Both the position numbers and the translations under genes were made by a program. A stretch of 64,000 nt of DNA, from the NCBI GenBank assembly GCA_964035575.1, contig OZ037882.1, positions 372,001 to 436,000 of the forward strand. The letters run 5' to 3'. How positions within the stretch are numbered: position 1 is the stretch's first letter; the number at the start of each line of letters is the position of its first letter. Below the pieces are notes generated by a model. That model ran no database searches and was not told where the DNA came from. It saw only the letters and a list, made by a program, of their open reading frames with translations. Shown here in pieces: positions 19,333 through 30,953 of this stretch. The DNA comes from Rhynchopus sp. YZ270_cl-10. Taxonomy: Eukaryota > Euglenozoa > Diplonemea > Diplonemida > Diplonemidae.

Positions 19333-22300
19333 TCATTTGCTGGCCTGTTGCTGTTCCACTAAGGCTTTGAACTGCGGCTTGGCATCCCCTTTCCTCCTGT
19401 ATACCTTCTTGTCTTTGAAGTCAAGGTTCAGCTGAATATCATTGAGATCCACACCCATTGCGACACATCTGAGGTGAGAGGTGGTTTGAATGGTTTTTAT
19501 GAAGTTTTGATTGTTGGAGTAGTGTGTAGTTTGCCTCAGGTTGTGTTGCCACAGTTTGTGCAAAATCTCCACTGAGTTTTTGATATGTTTGCTTTTGTGC
19601 TCTTTGCCTTTTTTTCTCTATTTTTTTGTTATTGGAAGTGAGTTGGGGTGATCTGGGGTCTTTTTTTTCAGGAAAATTCACAAAAATTCACAACAGATCA
19701 CCCCATGAGGTGTTTAATTTACATTCGTGGTGTGGCTGACGACCCCAAAATAGCAGAAAATCGCACTTTATCGCACTTTTTCGCACCCCCCCTTTCAGCC
19801 ACACCAATTCGGGTAAATTGCGACAAAAAGTCTTCGTGTGATCGAAAAAAAAAGTGTACCAAAAACGAAGAGAAATTGTGTCCGCTTTTTTGGAATTACC
19901 TCTCTTTTTTTGCACCTCCCATCCTCCATCATCAAAAACTACATACCTGGTGAGCGCAAAGTAGATAAGGTCTGCAGCCTCAAAGGCGCAGTTCTCCTTG
20001 CTGTGGCTGTCTGCCAGCTCCTCTGCCTCCTCCATCAGCTTCATCTTCAGCAGGGCCTGTGGTATACAACGTAGGTAGTGTGTTGTAGAGTGTCGTTGGT
20101 TATCTAAATCGAACAGCATTTTTTGGGAAAAACCTTGAGTTTTTTTTTTTTTACCCCATAGAACAGCGGCCACAATTTTCTTCACAAAAAGATTTTTTTT
20201 TCCTTTTGAATTTTCACAAAAAAAAAAGACGGAAACAGTAAATGTGTTGTGTCATACCGGATCATCGAAGAGTCGCTTTGTGTACGAACCTGCAGGGGCG
20301 TTCTCCTTGCGTTCTTGCAAGGTGCGGATTAGTTTGTCAAATCCCTGTGTGTGTGTTTGGGTGGTATATTTTGAGAAAAGAAAAGCAGAAATTTAATTTC
20401 TGTTACTTTTTTCAGGCACTATACAGTGGGGGCACTATTTTACGGGTGTGCCTAATTATGGGTCAACTCCAATATTTGCCCATAATTAATTTACCTGTGT
20501 AATAAAAACGCGTCCGTAATATTGCGTCCCACTGTATGTCACCAAAAAAAAATGCTGGAAAAAAAAGAAGTCGTTTCGGCCTACAGCTCGTAGTGGAGGC
20601 GTGGTGGAGGTAGATGAACGCCTCTCTGTTCTTGGTCATCCTTCAAAACAAAAGAAAAGCTTATAAGATGACCCTAAGCCCCTCGTGCTTAGTCACCTTG
20701 AAGAAAAGAAAGGGTTTGCACCGTAGCTCACACTATACCCATTTTCGGGTATCTGATCCACTTCTAGCTTATCATATTCGTTATCCTACAAAATGAGAGC
20801 AAAAAACCCCATACCTTCGCTGGCCCGAAACAGGACTTCTGCTCTCTGTGACAAAACCCCGCCCCGGTCTGCTTCACTGTGAAGAGCAGACAGTCTCTGT
20901 CGCAGTCCGTCTCCACCTTGACCAGCTCCTGCACGTCACCCGAGGTCTCCCCCTTCACCCACAGGCCTCTGTTCCGCGACCAGTAGATTCCACGCCTCCG
21001 GGTCACTGCCTCATGCAAGGAAACCTTGTTAGAGTAGCACATCCCCAAGACACGCCCGCTGCCATGGTCGCACACTACTGTAGGTATCAACGCATCGCTC
21101 CGATCGGTTTTAACCATCCCGGTTACACATGCCGAGAGCGGGAACTTCGTGTCAAATGAGTCAGATGCAATAAAACACTGCACTCCCAGATCATCCAAGA
21201 AAGATACAACAGCTTGAGAACATTGTGAAAGCTTTACAGAGAGGCTTGCCCGAGGGGTTAGCGCTGCGCAGTGGCGTGCAAAGGTTGAGATTTGAGTGAG
21301 GTCCAGGTCTTGCTCGCGGAGGTCAATAACAAAACCGTCAACATGGTTTGTGAGGTCCGTACTACGGGAGAGAAGCTGGTCAGCGGGGAGCATTGCAAGA
21401 ATTCTGCTACGCGGTATTTTGGACACCTCCTCCACATCTTCGAGAAACGCTGCGGAGGAGACTACCACCTTCGCCGCACCGTGGTTCAACATCGTCATCG
21501 CCTCCTCTGCATTTACAAAATCGGGAGAAAACATGATTGTGTTATACTCCTTTAACATCGCTGATACCGCTGTTTTCACATCATCTTTCGTTGTCTCTGT
21601 TATTTCAACGCAGATCGAACCGACCACGCTTTTTTCCATATCCTTTTCAAATGACGAAACCGACTCTGTGTTTATGGTGGGCACAACGCACTGCAAATTT
21701 AAACTCTTATATTGCATGCCTGATGGTGGGAGACGGCAGGCAAATTCTTTATCAAAATTCATCAAAGCAGTCCCTTTCCACAGTGAAACCTCCTTTGGAG
21801 CTACTACTATGTGCAACAAGCTTGGCATCCCATTCTTCTCTGCTAAATCCTCGACAGCAAGGTTTTCCACTATCAAAAACGCGCCCTCCTCAATCCCCGC
21901 TGGCACTCCTTTTGTATGAACAGCCGCAGTAACGGCAGTCCCCGGATAGGTCATGACACCGTCCACGATGCTCCCAAGACACAACCTCTCACCCCCAATC
22001 TCCAGAGACGCTGTGTAAATAGGAAGCCCTTCCTTCTGTGCGGCCGACACTGCGGATGATGATGTCGCATAAATAAAATCACATCCCCTCGAAACCCCTT
22101 CCCTCACATCCCCCTCAGAGGCTGCTGAGGCGCCGATACTCAGTCGGGACACCTCCGTCTTCTTTGTTCCTTCCTTTTGAGCAATCCATTTGGCCAGATA
22201 CGCCCTGCCTTGCAGACCAGACCACTCCATCGCGAAACCTACTGCGGCAATGCATGGAAACCCTACCTTTTCTGCAGCAGCGAGAATCGGTGTTGGTAAT

Positions 22301-22710
22301 TGAGTTGTCCATACCCCAGCCCATCCGGAGGGGATGCTGTGTAACGTTGTGGTAGCAAAGAAAAGCTGGGTGTCAGGTTTGATAAGCTTGCATTGAGGTG
22401 AGCACGTTGTCTGCAACCACTGTGGAATGAATTTGGTTTCTTTGGCAAAAGATGGGGCAACAATCTCACACCCTTTCCCAACCAATAAGGTTGGTGCATT
22501 CCGACAAATCCTCTCACGTACTGCCTCTGTCAGCTGCACCCCCAACTCCCCACCAGGCAACTCACCCACCACTACATGATCCTGCGTATCACGCACTTCC
22601 GCTGCAGAAATAGACGGACATTCAATCACCTCGACCTTAGAATCTCCCTCAACAATCTGCTTGCGTACCCCTCCGGTGTTGCCTACCAACCGAACAGTTG
22701 GGAGGCCCAT
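19333..22710 (-). CDS. Histidine biosynthesis fusion: HIS4-type N-terminus, PRA-CH and PRA-PH, no histidinol dehydrogenase
   Basis: Four exons (20815-22710, 20258-20344, 19947-20056, 19333-19468) join in frame to 742 residues. All introns are GTAT...AG, and the first carries a mariner-like MITE. Residues ~1-530 match the general look of the poorly characterised N-terminal region of fungal HIS4 proteins (TIM-barrel-like). Residues 536-632 are phosphoribosyl-AMP cyclohydrolase: RNRGLWVKGETSG and DCDRDCLLF, then GAGFCHREQKSCFG with the zinc cysteines. Exons 2-4 are phosphoribosyl-ATP pyrophosphohydrolase: GFDKLIRTLQERK, GSYTKRLFDDP, the metal-binding MEEAEELADS and FEAADLIYF, and YRRKGDAKPQF. 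These catalyse steps 2 and 3 of histidine synthesis. In fungi a histidinol dehydrogenase domain follows; here a stop comes right after the pyrophosphohydrolase. The gene implies histidine prototrophy for at least these steps. Confidence 0.92.
19728..19806. mobile_element. 79-bp palindromic MITE (F9) in an intron, 5-bp target duplication
   Basis: The ends TGGTGTGGCTGA and TCAGCCACACCA are perfect inverse matches. ATTCG flanks both sides (19723-19727 and 19807-19811). It sits in the last intron of the histidine gene. Related, less perfect copies with GCACCCCCC cores are at 8425-8477, 43560-43632, 54565-54645 and 58990-59105. Confidence 0.75.
20424..20534. mobile_element. 111-bp mariner-like MITE in the first intron of the histidine gene
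   Basis: The ends are CAGTGGGGGCACTATT and the near-inverse AATATTGCGTCCCACTG, each next to TA. CAGTG ends with a TA duplication are the signature of the IS630/Tc1/mariner group. It has no coding capacity. An F1 module lies further upstream in the same intron (20655-20700). Confidence 0.7.
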
Positions 22711-23833
22711 TTTTTGAAATCGGTGTTTTTATTCTATTTGAAGAATAATGAAAAGAGGGAGCAGTCTGTTGAAAAAGGTGTAAATGGAAAAGTGAAAAGG
22801 GGATATGGGTGAAATACAAAACCATTTTTTTTCTTTATCATGATGCATGTCTGGGGGAAGGGGCGAGGGGGGGAATGATGTATCCTCACTGATGACAGAA
22901 TAGGGGGCGGTGCATTGCTCCGAAGAAAGCATTCAAAGAAAAAGTGAAGTTATTACTGCAGGCACCTCCGACTGACCCACGTACGATGCCAGCCATCCGG
23001 ATGAAAGCACAAGTACCCTGCGGCCAACAACAGAAGATGTAAAAGGAAACCTAATGACATGAAAAAAGTTTTATAAGATGAACCTAAGCCTCTCTGTGCA
23101 TAGGTTCATCTCACACCTTTGATCAGATTTGTTATCCTTGTTCATTTGCACAAATTCAGCTGACTGTGTCTGGTCTTCAAAAAGAAAAAATTGAAAGAAT
23201 GATCATGTACACTTTCATACAAAAAATAAAAAAAAGTTCATAAGATGACCCTAAGCCTCTCTCTGTGCTTAGTCACCTTTATCATATTCGTTAAGTCGCG
23301 GAGCAAACAGCATGCGCTGGTTTTCCACAAAGTTTGTTTGTCAGAGATGATGTCTTTTTCCCCGGAAATAAAACAAAAAGAGAATCAACTTTCCCCTCCT
23401 CCTCCCTCCCCCCACTCCCCTACACACACACACATGCAAATCACCAAAGAACACCCTCAAGAGATATTACCGTATTCGTACAAAATTATCAACCGTAAAA
23501 AAGGGTCAAACTTCCAGAAAAATCCTGAAAAAGGTTGAAACATTAGTACGGTCGATAATTTGTACGAATACGGTATGTCTTTCCACATCACACACAAAAA
23601 AAAACCCTATTCTCATTGAATGTATTCTCAGTTTTGTTCTATCGATAAAAACCCATCCCCTCCCATACCCAAGATAAACTATCTGATATCAGGCTTCCTT
23701 CTCTGCACAGCCATCACCATCACCACCTCCCCCTTTTATTCTGTCAACACACAAAAGGTTCTGGCTCAATTTTTTTTCCCCCACTACCCCTTTGATAATC
23801 TGCATTTTTTTTTTTGTGAAATTATTCCATTTT
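22711..23833. other. Intergenic: F7, F1 modules and one palindromic MITE
   Basis: F7 (TTATTACTGCAGGCACCTCC, then ATCCGGATGAAAGCACA) lies at 22943-23012 and F1 modules at 23068-23115 and 23235-23300. The MITE at 23468-23575 is listed separately. No gene is seen. Confidence 0.6.
23468..23575. mobile_element. 108-bp palindromic MITE, first copy
   Basis: It begins TACCGTATTCGTACAAA and ends with the inverse, TTTGTACGAATACGGTA. The inner arms carry matching tracts (AACCGTAAAAAAGG; TTAGTACGGT). A second copy lies at 30954-31059. It is non-coding, and the autonomous partner is not in the window. Confidence 0.8.
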
Positions 23834-26827
23834 TTATTGCCCAGCCATCTGCGCCTGCAGGAAGCGCTGGCTCCCTTCGGAAATGAATTTGACACATTGC
23901 GGCGCGAAGGTGCCCATATTTTGCGCAAGATAGCCCCGCACTTTCGTCAACACAGCGGCCTCCGTACCGTAGATACGGTACAGACACGCGGTGTCAACTT
24001 TGTAAAACGCTTCACTATCGTCCGAGGAGATGTCATCATCATCACTGGTTGCAACATCCTCACCATCTTCCCCTTCGCTCCCATCCTCTTCTTCTTCGTC
24101 TTCTTCATCATCATCGTCGTACAAATCTGCTAAGAAATCCCCACCAAAGTCTCCATCCTTCGCCTGCGCCGCCTGAACATATGAATTAGCAACCATCAAA
24201 AATCCAGCCAAACCTGCTTCAACTGATACCGTCTTCTCTTTAACTGTCATCACCTTGACCTGAAAATTTGTTAATCCATGTGAAGACATTGAGGCAACAA
24301 TGCTAGTAATCGCTGCCAAGAATAGGTGATACTCCCCTTTTGACATAAAGAAAGACGGCTGTTCTTTGACCCAACGTTGGATAAGATGGTGCAGACGGGT
24401 TGTAGATGTGTTTCCCTCAGTTCTCGAAAGAAAAGCGACCACATCCTCAGTTCGTGTCACTGCAAGCCCTGCGATGGGGAGGAGAAGTTCCTGGAACATT
24501 GTGGTGGTTTGCGCGGCCAAGGCTTTGTCAACTGTTAGTGCAAGAAGCGCGCCAAGCCGTTCTGTACCAAGCTGTGCCCCAGCACCGTCCACCAACTCCA
24601 ACACAAATTTTCCAGTACTACCCATGGCCTGTTCGTTAAACCCTGGCTTCAACGATGTCATAGCGGCATCTAACGCGACAAACAATGCGTTCGTCGTTTC
24701 CCCATTATAAGACACCGGAAGACTCAGCATTGCTGCACCACCTACCCGGGAGATAGTTGTTCTCATGTACAATGAAATCGCTTGGGTGCAATGTTGTGAT
24801 GCCATAAGCCTTCCCATCGTAGGGAAGCTCTGCGCAACAAGCTGTCCCAACAACGTTTCCCCCGCCTTTTTGCTAATATAAACCAACATTGAGACTGCGG
24901 ACGACAGCATGCCTTCTGGGAGAACATCCTTCTTTGTTAACGACTCTAACAAAAAGGGGAGAACCTCGCGAATTGAGGGTTCCGACGTAGTGTTTGCTGT
25001 CAACTCCCTAAAAAGCTCGAGAACGGACTCTGTTACGGTCGTATTTTCATAGTGAGCCATCCAAAGGTGGATTGCTTCCCTTGGGAGGGATGCAACGTCG
25101 ACTGTTCTGTGCAGACCAATCAGAATCGTGAGTTCTTCGATGTACGTTAACAGAGTGTCTCCTTCCATGAGTGGATCCGTGTTGAATGTACCAATGGTTT
25201 GCCGCACCGCAGCCACAACGTTTGGAACAGAATCCACCCCCCCTTCAACAAGGCTATGACTGAAAATAAAAGTACGAAGTGCGGCAGACTTTACAATATG
25301 CGTTTGAGAAGGATTGCAAATAAGGGATGCAACCTGTGAAACAATATCCTTCGGAAAGCTGGTTAATTTCATTGCTTTTATAGCACGGTTCGCAACGAAA
25401 AGGGCGCGGCCGACCAAAAATGGGTTGGAATTGGATAGCACGGAACGAACCATTTGGAGAATCACATCTTCCGAGAAGCCGAGCTTTTTTAGTGAAGCGG
25501 TGTGTCGGAAGGCGCAGTCTAATAGCAGTAACGCTGCTTCTGCACTTCTCCATTCCATATCACGCTTTTCTAGCAGCGAATTGCACAATGTCAAGAAGGT
25601 CTGCAGACTTTCCTCCTTGTAACTATCGTGCAGCAGCTCTGCCATGCAGCACGATGTGTCCCGAAGATTCCATAACCTCCCCTCTTCCATTTGGTCTTCA
25701 TCTTGCAGATACGCTCCAGGGTTTCCTTGATAGGTTTCAATCTCCTCTTCAGTCAGTCTTGCGCATCCAACGAGAAGATGAAAAAGTTGTGTCATACGCC
25801 CCGCATCCTTGAGCCCCAAAGCATCAGAAACAGCAGGGCGGACAATAAATTGCTCCCCTTTCCCTCCCTTTTTCCTCTTCTTCATCGAATTTTCTAGGAG
25901 CTGCAGGAGTCTCAACATCAGATCGGAGTATCCAAAGATATCGCCTTCAGAGGTGTACCCTTCTTCAATGTCGTTCGGGTCTTTTGATTGCAGATGTGCA
26001 AGCGTTGTGCATACGGTGGTAACAACAGAGGAAAGGAAGGTGGTGCACGCATTGGGGTATGACAAAATGAGAAGATTCAAAAAGGTGCTGGCAGATGACG
26101 ACAACAACGGTTTTGCCACATCCTTTATCAACCCTTCACAAAACCCAACAAACCCTGGCAACGCAGCCTGCAACATCTGAGGCAATGATTCCGCCTTGCG
26201 AAACACAATCTTCGCATCCTGCACGACATTGGTCAATGCTATCAAAGCATTTCTCCTAACATGTTCACCAGCGTCAGACATAACCACCTGAAACAGACAT
26301 CCCGACGCCACTTCAATGTAATGTGTGATAATCGCCTCACCTAGCCCCTCCGAGATGATCATCAGACATTTTACTACCGCGGAAACAACAGCAGGGGGTT
26401 GGGTGGTTGTGATAACGGAGACCAAATCGGTGAGGAGGGTGGGGCATTCATCAGGGAAGTCATGTTGCGCAACTTCCCCGAGGGCGACCCCAGCGATGGT
26501 GGAGAGCTTTGTGGAGGTAATGAAAAATGCGCGGGGGAGTCCGTTGCGGAGCGTGGCTTTGTCAGCTTCGGACACAACCTCAACCGGGTCTTCGTACTGC
26601 GAAGCTTCAACCCAATGCCTTTTGGTGATCGTTTTGATCAATACCCCAGCAAGCTGCCGCGCTGCAGGGTCCGTTGTGTCAGAGAGAAGTACCTCAAGAA
26701 GAACTGTCGGAAACCCAGGGGTAGTTAAATGCGCAGTGAGCACAGCTTCGGCAGACTGTCGTGTCGAAGCATCGCAGGAGGTGCTGGCTTCGAGAAGGCA
26801 TTTGACGACTTCTTCAGTGGCGACCAT
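23834..26827 (-). CDS. Importin-9-like karyopherin beta
   Basis: This single-exon protein of 997 residues is all-helical by composition, as expected for HEAT-repeat karyopherins. The N-terminal importin-beta pattern is clear (RQSAEAVLTAH, then ARQLAGVLIKTITKRHW). The middle has the GNPGAYLQDEDQ element, typical of importin-9/Kap114 at about residue 375. Near the C-terminus is a long acidic insertion (about 901-941; Asp/Glu with a few Ser/Gly), followed by a last pair of helices, the arrangement seen in importin-9. Importin-9/Kap114 carries histones H2A-H2B, TBP and some ribosomal or actin cargo into the nucleus under Ran control, and the acidic loop contributes to histone binding. A pyrimidine stretch ending CCCTCAG lies about 60 nt upstream of the ATG. 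Confidence 0.85.
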   Translation of the reverse strand: MVATEEVVKCLLEASTSCDASTRQSAEAVLTAHLTTPGFPTVLLEVLLSDTTDPAARQLAGVLIKTITKRHWVEASQYEDPVEVVSEADKATLRNGLPRAFFITSTKLSTIAGVALGEVAQHDFPDECPTLLTDLVSVITTTQPPAVVSAVVKCLMIISEGLGEAIITHYIEVASGCLFQVVMSDAGEHVRRNALIALTNVVQDAKIVFRKAESLPQMLQAALPGFVGFCEGLIKDVAKPLLSSSASTFLNLLILSYPNACTTFLSSVVTTVCTTLAHLQSKDPNDIEEGYTSEGDIFGYSDLMLRLLQLLENSMKKRKKGGKGEQFIVRPAVSDALGLKDAGRMTQLFHLLVGCARLTEEEIETYQGNPGAYLQDEDQMEEGRLWNLRDTSCCMAELLHDSYKEESLQTFLTLCNSLLEKRDMEWRSAEAALLLLDCAFRHTASLKKLGFSEDVILQMVRSVLSNSNPFLVGRALFVANRAIKAMKLTSFPKDIVSQVASLICNPSQTHIVKSAALRTFIFSHSLVEGGVDSVPNVVAAVRQTIGTFNTDPLMEGDTLLTYIEELTILIGLHRTVDVASLPREAIHLWMAHYENTTVTESVLELFRELTANTTSEPSIREVLPFLLESLTKKDVLPEGMLSSAVSMLVYISKKAGETLLGQLVAQSFPTMGRLMASQHCTQAISLYMRTTISRVGGAAMLSLPVSYNGETTNALFVALDAAMTSLKPGFNEQAMGSTGKFVLELVDGAGAQLGTERLGALLALTVDKALAAQTTTMFQELLLPIAGLAVTRTEDVVAFLSRTEGNTSTTRLHHLIQRWVKEQPSFFMSKGEYHLFLAAITSIVASMSSHGLTNFQVKVMTVKEKTVSVEAGLAGFLMVANSYVQAAQAKDGDFGGDFLADLYDDDDEEDEEEEDGSEGEDGEDVATSDDDDISSDDSEAFYKVDTACLYRIYGTEAAVLTKVRGYLAQNMGTFAPQCVKFISEGSQRFLQAQMAGQ

Positions 26828-27215
26828 GGTTGTAGTGTGGTCGTTTGTACGACCGAGGTTGTTGTTGTGTGTTTTTTTTCGCTGAGGGTTGTGGTAAAAA
26901 GAGGTTGAAATGTGCTAAAAAGAAGCTCAGTGAGTGAGCTCATAATATATAAAGTCGCGGTAAGAAAAGGGGAGGAATAACATTTTTTTTTTCCAACTTG
27001 AAGAGTTTTTTTTTTTTATCTGATCGAACCAAAAATTTCTTGAAAATATTTTTTTTTTTTTTGTTTGTTGTAAGGTACTTTGGTTTCCCCTTTTTTGCGA
27101 GTTCATCTTTGTTTTCTTCTTCCACAACCAACACAAAAGATATTATGCCGTGTGCTTCTGGTGTTCTTTTGGTTTGTTTTTGCTCATTCTTTGATCAAAA
27201 AAAAAGCCCTGGTGC
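26828..27215. other. Short intergenic with an F4 module
   Basis: F4 (GTTGAAATGTGCTAAAA, then GAGCTCAT) lies at 26897-26945. Other copies are at 38628-38672, 41022-41070, 53618-53660 and 53938-53993. The rest is T runs. Confidence 0.5.
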
Positions 27216-28771
27216 TTACTTAAGGCCAGTCTTCTCTGCGGCGGCCTTCTTGGCGGCCTCCTTGCGCGCAACACGTGCAAGACGGATTCCGACGAACTGT
27301 TTTTTGTGATTTTGTTGATAAATTATTTCAAAAATAGATGCACAAAAAAAAAAAGCTTTTCGTCCTCAACTCTATGAAGAAATTTTTTATACGAATCTGT
27401 CTCTCTTGGTGCACACACATATTCACCACTATCGTTATTTCGCGTGTTAATAATAAGAACACTGGGTTTTTGAAGATATGGTGTATCTTCTATTAAAAAA
27501 CGGCTGTTCGGGGGGTATGTCATCGAAGAAAAAGTTGACCTGAAATACAACAGCCCTCTCGTGTAACAGAGTATCTTTTTGGTACAATGTCCGGCTGTAC
27601 CTCGGGTGGACCCCAACCATAAGAACCTCCCCCCTTTGTTTTGGAAAATAAATTTAATAGTGGAGTTCATCCTCGGGTGTCACCTAATACAACCAAGTTT
27701 TCAAATTAAAAAAAAAAATAAATAGAAAACGACTTCAGGATATGACAGTTAAATGAAATAAAGAAAACACTTTTTCGTTTATCGCACCGCAAAAGGTTTG
27801 TGTTTTTCACTGATGAATGTGAGTGATGTTAGTGGAAAAACAATACGCTAAAGCGGGCACGCACCATCTGTCGTTTTCCATTTCTATTCGTCAATGCTTG
27901 ATAACACAAAAAAAAAAAAATACCTTCTCGTCACGGCTCTTGGCACGGAGGTAGTTGTAGATGAGACGGCTCTTCTCGTCCTTGGAGACGTCACGGGGGG
28001 CCTCGTGGGAGTCGGCCTTGACAAGGGGGAGCACCTGGGTGTGGGTGTTCTGGGTCACGTTCTTCAGCTGCTCGGAGGAGGCCTCGGCGACGGCTCCCTT
28101 GGTGGCCTTGACACCTCCCTTGAGGGGGAAGAGGATGAGCTTGCTCAGGTACTCCTTCAGGCGGAGGGTGTTCTTGGCAAGTCCCTCGTCGGAGTGGTTG
28201 CGGCGACGGTGGTCCACGGCAACTCCAATGGTGCGTGCGTACCTGGAGGTCACGCCGCAGGCCTTAAGCTCCTCAAGGGTGAATCTGTGAAGGGAGGAGG
28301 ATTAAAATGGGGTAAAAATGAAATAAAAGTTTGGAAGATGAACCGTAAGTAAGTAAGTCGTGCTTAGCCACTGAATTATGAAATTTTGAATTTGTTTGGG
28401 TGTGGAAGTTGCCATTTTTTTTTTTTTTTACAGTCTTCGTAGTCTTCAATATTCATAATCGGAAGAAAAAAGGGTAAAAATAATGGGATTTTTCTTAAAG
28501 TTGCCCGAAAGCTAAGGATTTTGCTGACATACCCCTTTCCTGCGCGGGACTTCATGTTGTACCTCTGGGTGCATGACTGCACCACGGGGCGAAGGGCTCC
28601 TCCCGACGGGCGGGGGAAGATGGCCTTGGCCTTCTGCTGACGCCTCACACGGCGGGCCTTCTTCTGGTGTGCCTGCTGGAAGAAGGTCTTGATGTGTCCC
28701 TTCTGGGAGGACTCGGGGTTCCAGTGCTTGCGGAAGTGGTTACGCGGGATGGCCTGGTTGTGCTTCGGCAT
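27216..28771 (-). CDS. RPL13: 60S ribosomal protein L13 (eL13)
   Basis: Three exons (28533-28771, 27924-28284, 27216-27296) join in frame to 226 residues. The start reads MPKHNQAIPRNHFRKHWNPE, close to the conserved eL13 start (basic, with HFRKHW). Conserved blocks follow: FPRPSGGALRP, then VQSCTQRYNMKSRAGKGF, TLEELKACGV, YARTIGVAVDHRRRNHSDE and LKEYLSKLILFP. The C-terminal Lys/Ala-rich tail lies in exon 3. Introns start GTATGT and GTATTT and end CAG; the second (627 bp) contains an F2 repeat. A CCTCCACAG site 35 nt upstream of the ATG is a good trans-splice acceptor candidate. The product is a structural component of the large ribosomal subunit. It is the surest identification in the window and fixes the host as eukaryotic. 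Confidence 0.97.
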
Positions 28772-29386
28772 TGTGAGGTGTTTTTTGGGGGTGTGCTAGA
28801 ACTCTTCTGTGGAGGGGGGTGGTGTAGGAGGGGTGTTGGTAAGGTAGGAGCGTGGTGTGTGAAAGGGGAGGATTTTGAGAATTAAAGTTGACTTGAAAAT
28901 ACAACAGCCCTCTCGTGAACAGTGTACCTTTTTAGTGCATGATGGGTGAATTTTTCTGACCCTGTTCTGGTCTTTGCTTCATAAAAATTGTTTATTTTCC
29001 GTTTCATCATCACAAACAGAGGGGGGGAAATAACCTTTTTTTGTTTTGCTTTGTTCCGGCAAGACGAACAAAATACTCCTTTTTTTGCAGGCGTTTTTTT
29101 TTCTTCTCCCAAATTGGACACCACTAGACCAAAAATTGGAAGAAAAAAACAACCTCACACTACGACACACTACCTTTCTAAACCACCACCCCCCTTTTTT
29201 GTAGGCACACCCATATTTATTTTCTATTTCGTTCCTGAGAATTTTTTAGGATGGGGTTTTATGTCACTTGCAACTCATCCCACAGGCATCCCACCAAGCG
29301 TTTTCCGTTACCACGTCCACTGACATAGCAATACGTGCATTGTCGCGGCACTGTTTCCCGACTAAGAGGCCTTGTCCACTGCACTC
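28772..29386. other. Intergenic with F2 module
   Basis: An F2 copy at 28883-28935 (TTGACTTGAAAATACAACAG, then GTGAACAGTGTACC) follows the RPL13 5' region. The rest is AT-rich with no gene seen. Confidence 0.5.
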
Positions 29387-30207
29387 CTACGCCGTGCCGT
29401 CGAACCTGCGCTTGAACCGCATACCCCCTTCTTCAAAGAGCAGGGAGCGGCCAGAGGCGGAGGTCTCCTGCTGCACGTATGTCGGTGCTACTGGCAGCAC
29501 CTCTGTCGTATCAGGCACCTGAGAGAAGGGAGAGGGGAGAGGGTGTTTTTGGAATGGGTTTTATATGAAGAAAAGGTTTATAAGATGATCCCAAGCCTCT
29601 CTCTCTGTGCTTAGTCACCTTTTGATCACATTCGTTATCTCGCAGCATCGCGCTGCGCAGGTTTCCACAAAGTGTAGTTGTGGAAAAGAAAAATGAGACC
29701 TGATGATATATTTTGTTGGAGGAATGGTGCCTCCGCAGACACACATCTGACTTGAAATGCAAAGCTCTCTCATGAACAGGGTACCTTTTGGTACAATAAC
29801 CGGTGCTAAAAAAAAAAACACAACACGCCATTAATGACAACGGAAATGGTTTGGCTTGTGGTTTTCACCGCTAGCTTATAGTGAACCTATAAATCAACTC
29901 ATTTCCTTCATTGTCGTGCAAGAGGGGGAGAGTGATGTGGGGCTGTGTGGGGTGCAAGCCGGTGGGACCGGAGTAATCTGGATAGTAGCCACATTTCCCT
30001 CAAGGCTTTCGGTAGGTTACATAGGGAGGGTGATGGCGGTGAGGCCTGTGGGAGAGTGATGTGGGGGGGTGGGTTATTATATACCTGCGTCTCCGCTGCT
30101 GCGGTGGGCAGGAAGCTCCTCAGCTCCTCCACTGAGAAGAGCGCGCCAGCTGCCGCACCTGCTCCAAGCACTCCCACTGCGAGCACCTTCTTCAACCGTC
30201 CCGGCAT
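29387..30207 (-). CDS. Small single-pass membrane protein, unknown
   Basis: Two exons (30085-30207 and 29387-29518) join in frame to 84 residues. The intron begins GTATAT, ends CTCTCAG and carries F1 (29574-29630) and F2 (29748-29805) modules. The protein starts MPGRLKKVLAVGVLGAGAAA, a short basic end followed by a Gly/Ala-rich hydrophobic segment. This could be an N-terminal membrane anchor or a mitochondrial inner-membrane segment. A polar tail ends FKRRFDGTA. I know no family. The basic-hydrophobic start is compatible with a small mitochondrial membrane subunit, but nothing more specific can be said. A CCTCACACAG acceptor-like site lies ~80 nt upstream of the ATG. Confidence 0.6.
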
Positions 30208-30405
30208 TGTTGTGCCCCCCTTTTTTTTCTCTCTACCCTTCCCTATGTGCTGTTGCCTTGCACGGTGTATGTCCCCTGTGTGAGGTGTGTTCCTTCTTTG
30301 TTGCGTAAAGTGTGTAATAAATATTCTGTTCATATTTTTCTACAATACGCTCCCACTGACAAAGAGGAAACTTCTTTGAGACCCAAAAAAGAGTTTATAA
30401 GACTA

Positions 30406-30495
30406 CAGTGGTTAAAGAAAGTTTACGCCGAAACTAATGGCGGAATTGAAATCGATGGCGGAAATTACTTTAGGCGGAACTTTCTTTAACCACTG
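30406..30495. mobile_element. 90-bp mariner-like MITE inserted in an F1 repeat
   Basis: The ends are CAGTGGTTAAAGAAAGTT and its exact inverse, with TA on both sides (30404-30405, 30496-30497). The interior is near-palindromic with CGCC/GGCG tracts. On both sides the two halves of an F1 module are recognisable (AGTTTATAAGA and AGCCTCTTGC), so the insertion is younger than that F1 copy. Confidence 0.85.
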
Positions 30496-30953
30496 TAAGC
30501 CTCTTGCTCTGTCATCTTCCATCAAAATTGTGGGGAATTAATTAATCAAGGGAGGGGGGTACTGTTTTTTTATCGCTCCGCAAAGTTTTGTTTCCTTTTT
30601 TCACTGAAGTGTGATGAAGTGTCAGAGAAAAAAGAGAACGAAAAAAACAAAAAGAGTCAGCGGGCACTTCCTATTTCATTTAGCGGATGGAGAGACTCCC
30701 CGCTCTTTCAGCTAAGGGGGGAGGAAAGAAAGTTTTGTTTGATTATAGACATACTATCACTAGATAGCAAGCCAAAAGGATCCTTGGGGGGAGGGAAAGA
30801 AAAGTTTAAAAAGACGAATCCAAAAACCTCTCGTGGATTGGTCATCTTGCATTCACCGGAAGAACGATGTTGTGCATAAAGTTTTTTTTTATTGGATTTT
30901 TAGACAACAAGAGGTCGCCAGTTAGCAGACGTAGCATAAGGAAAAACGTTGTA

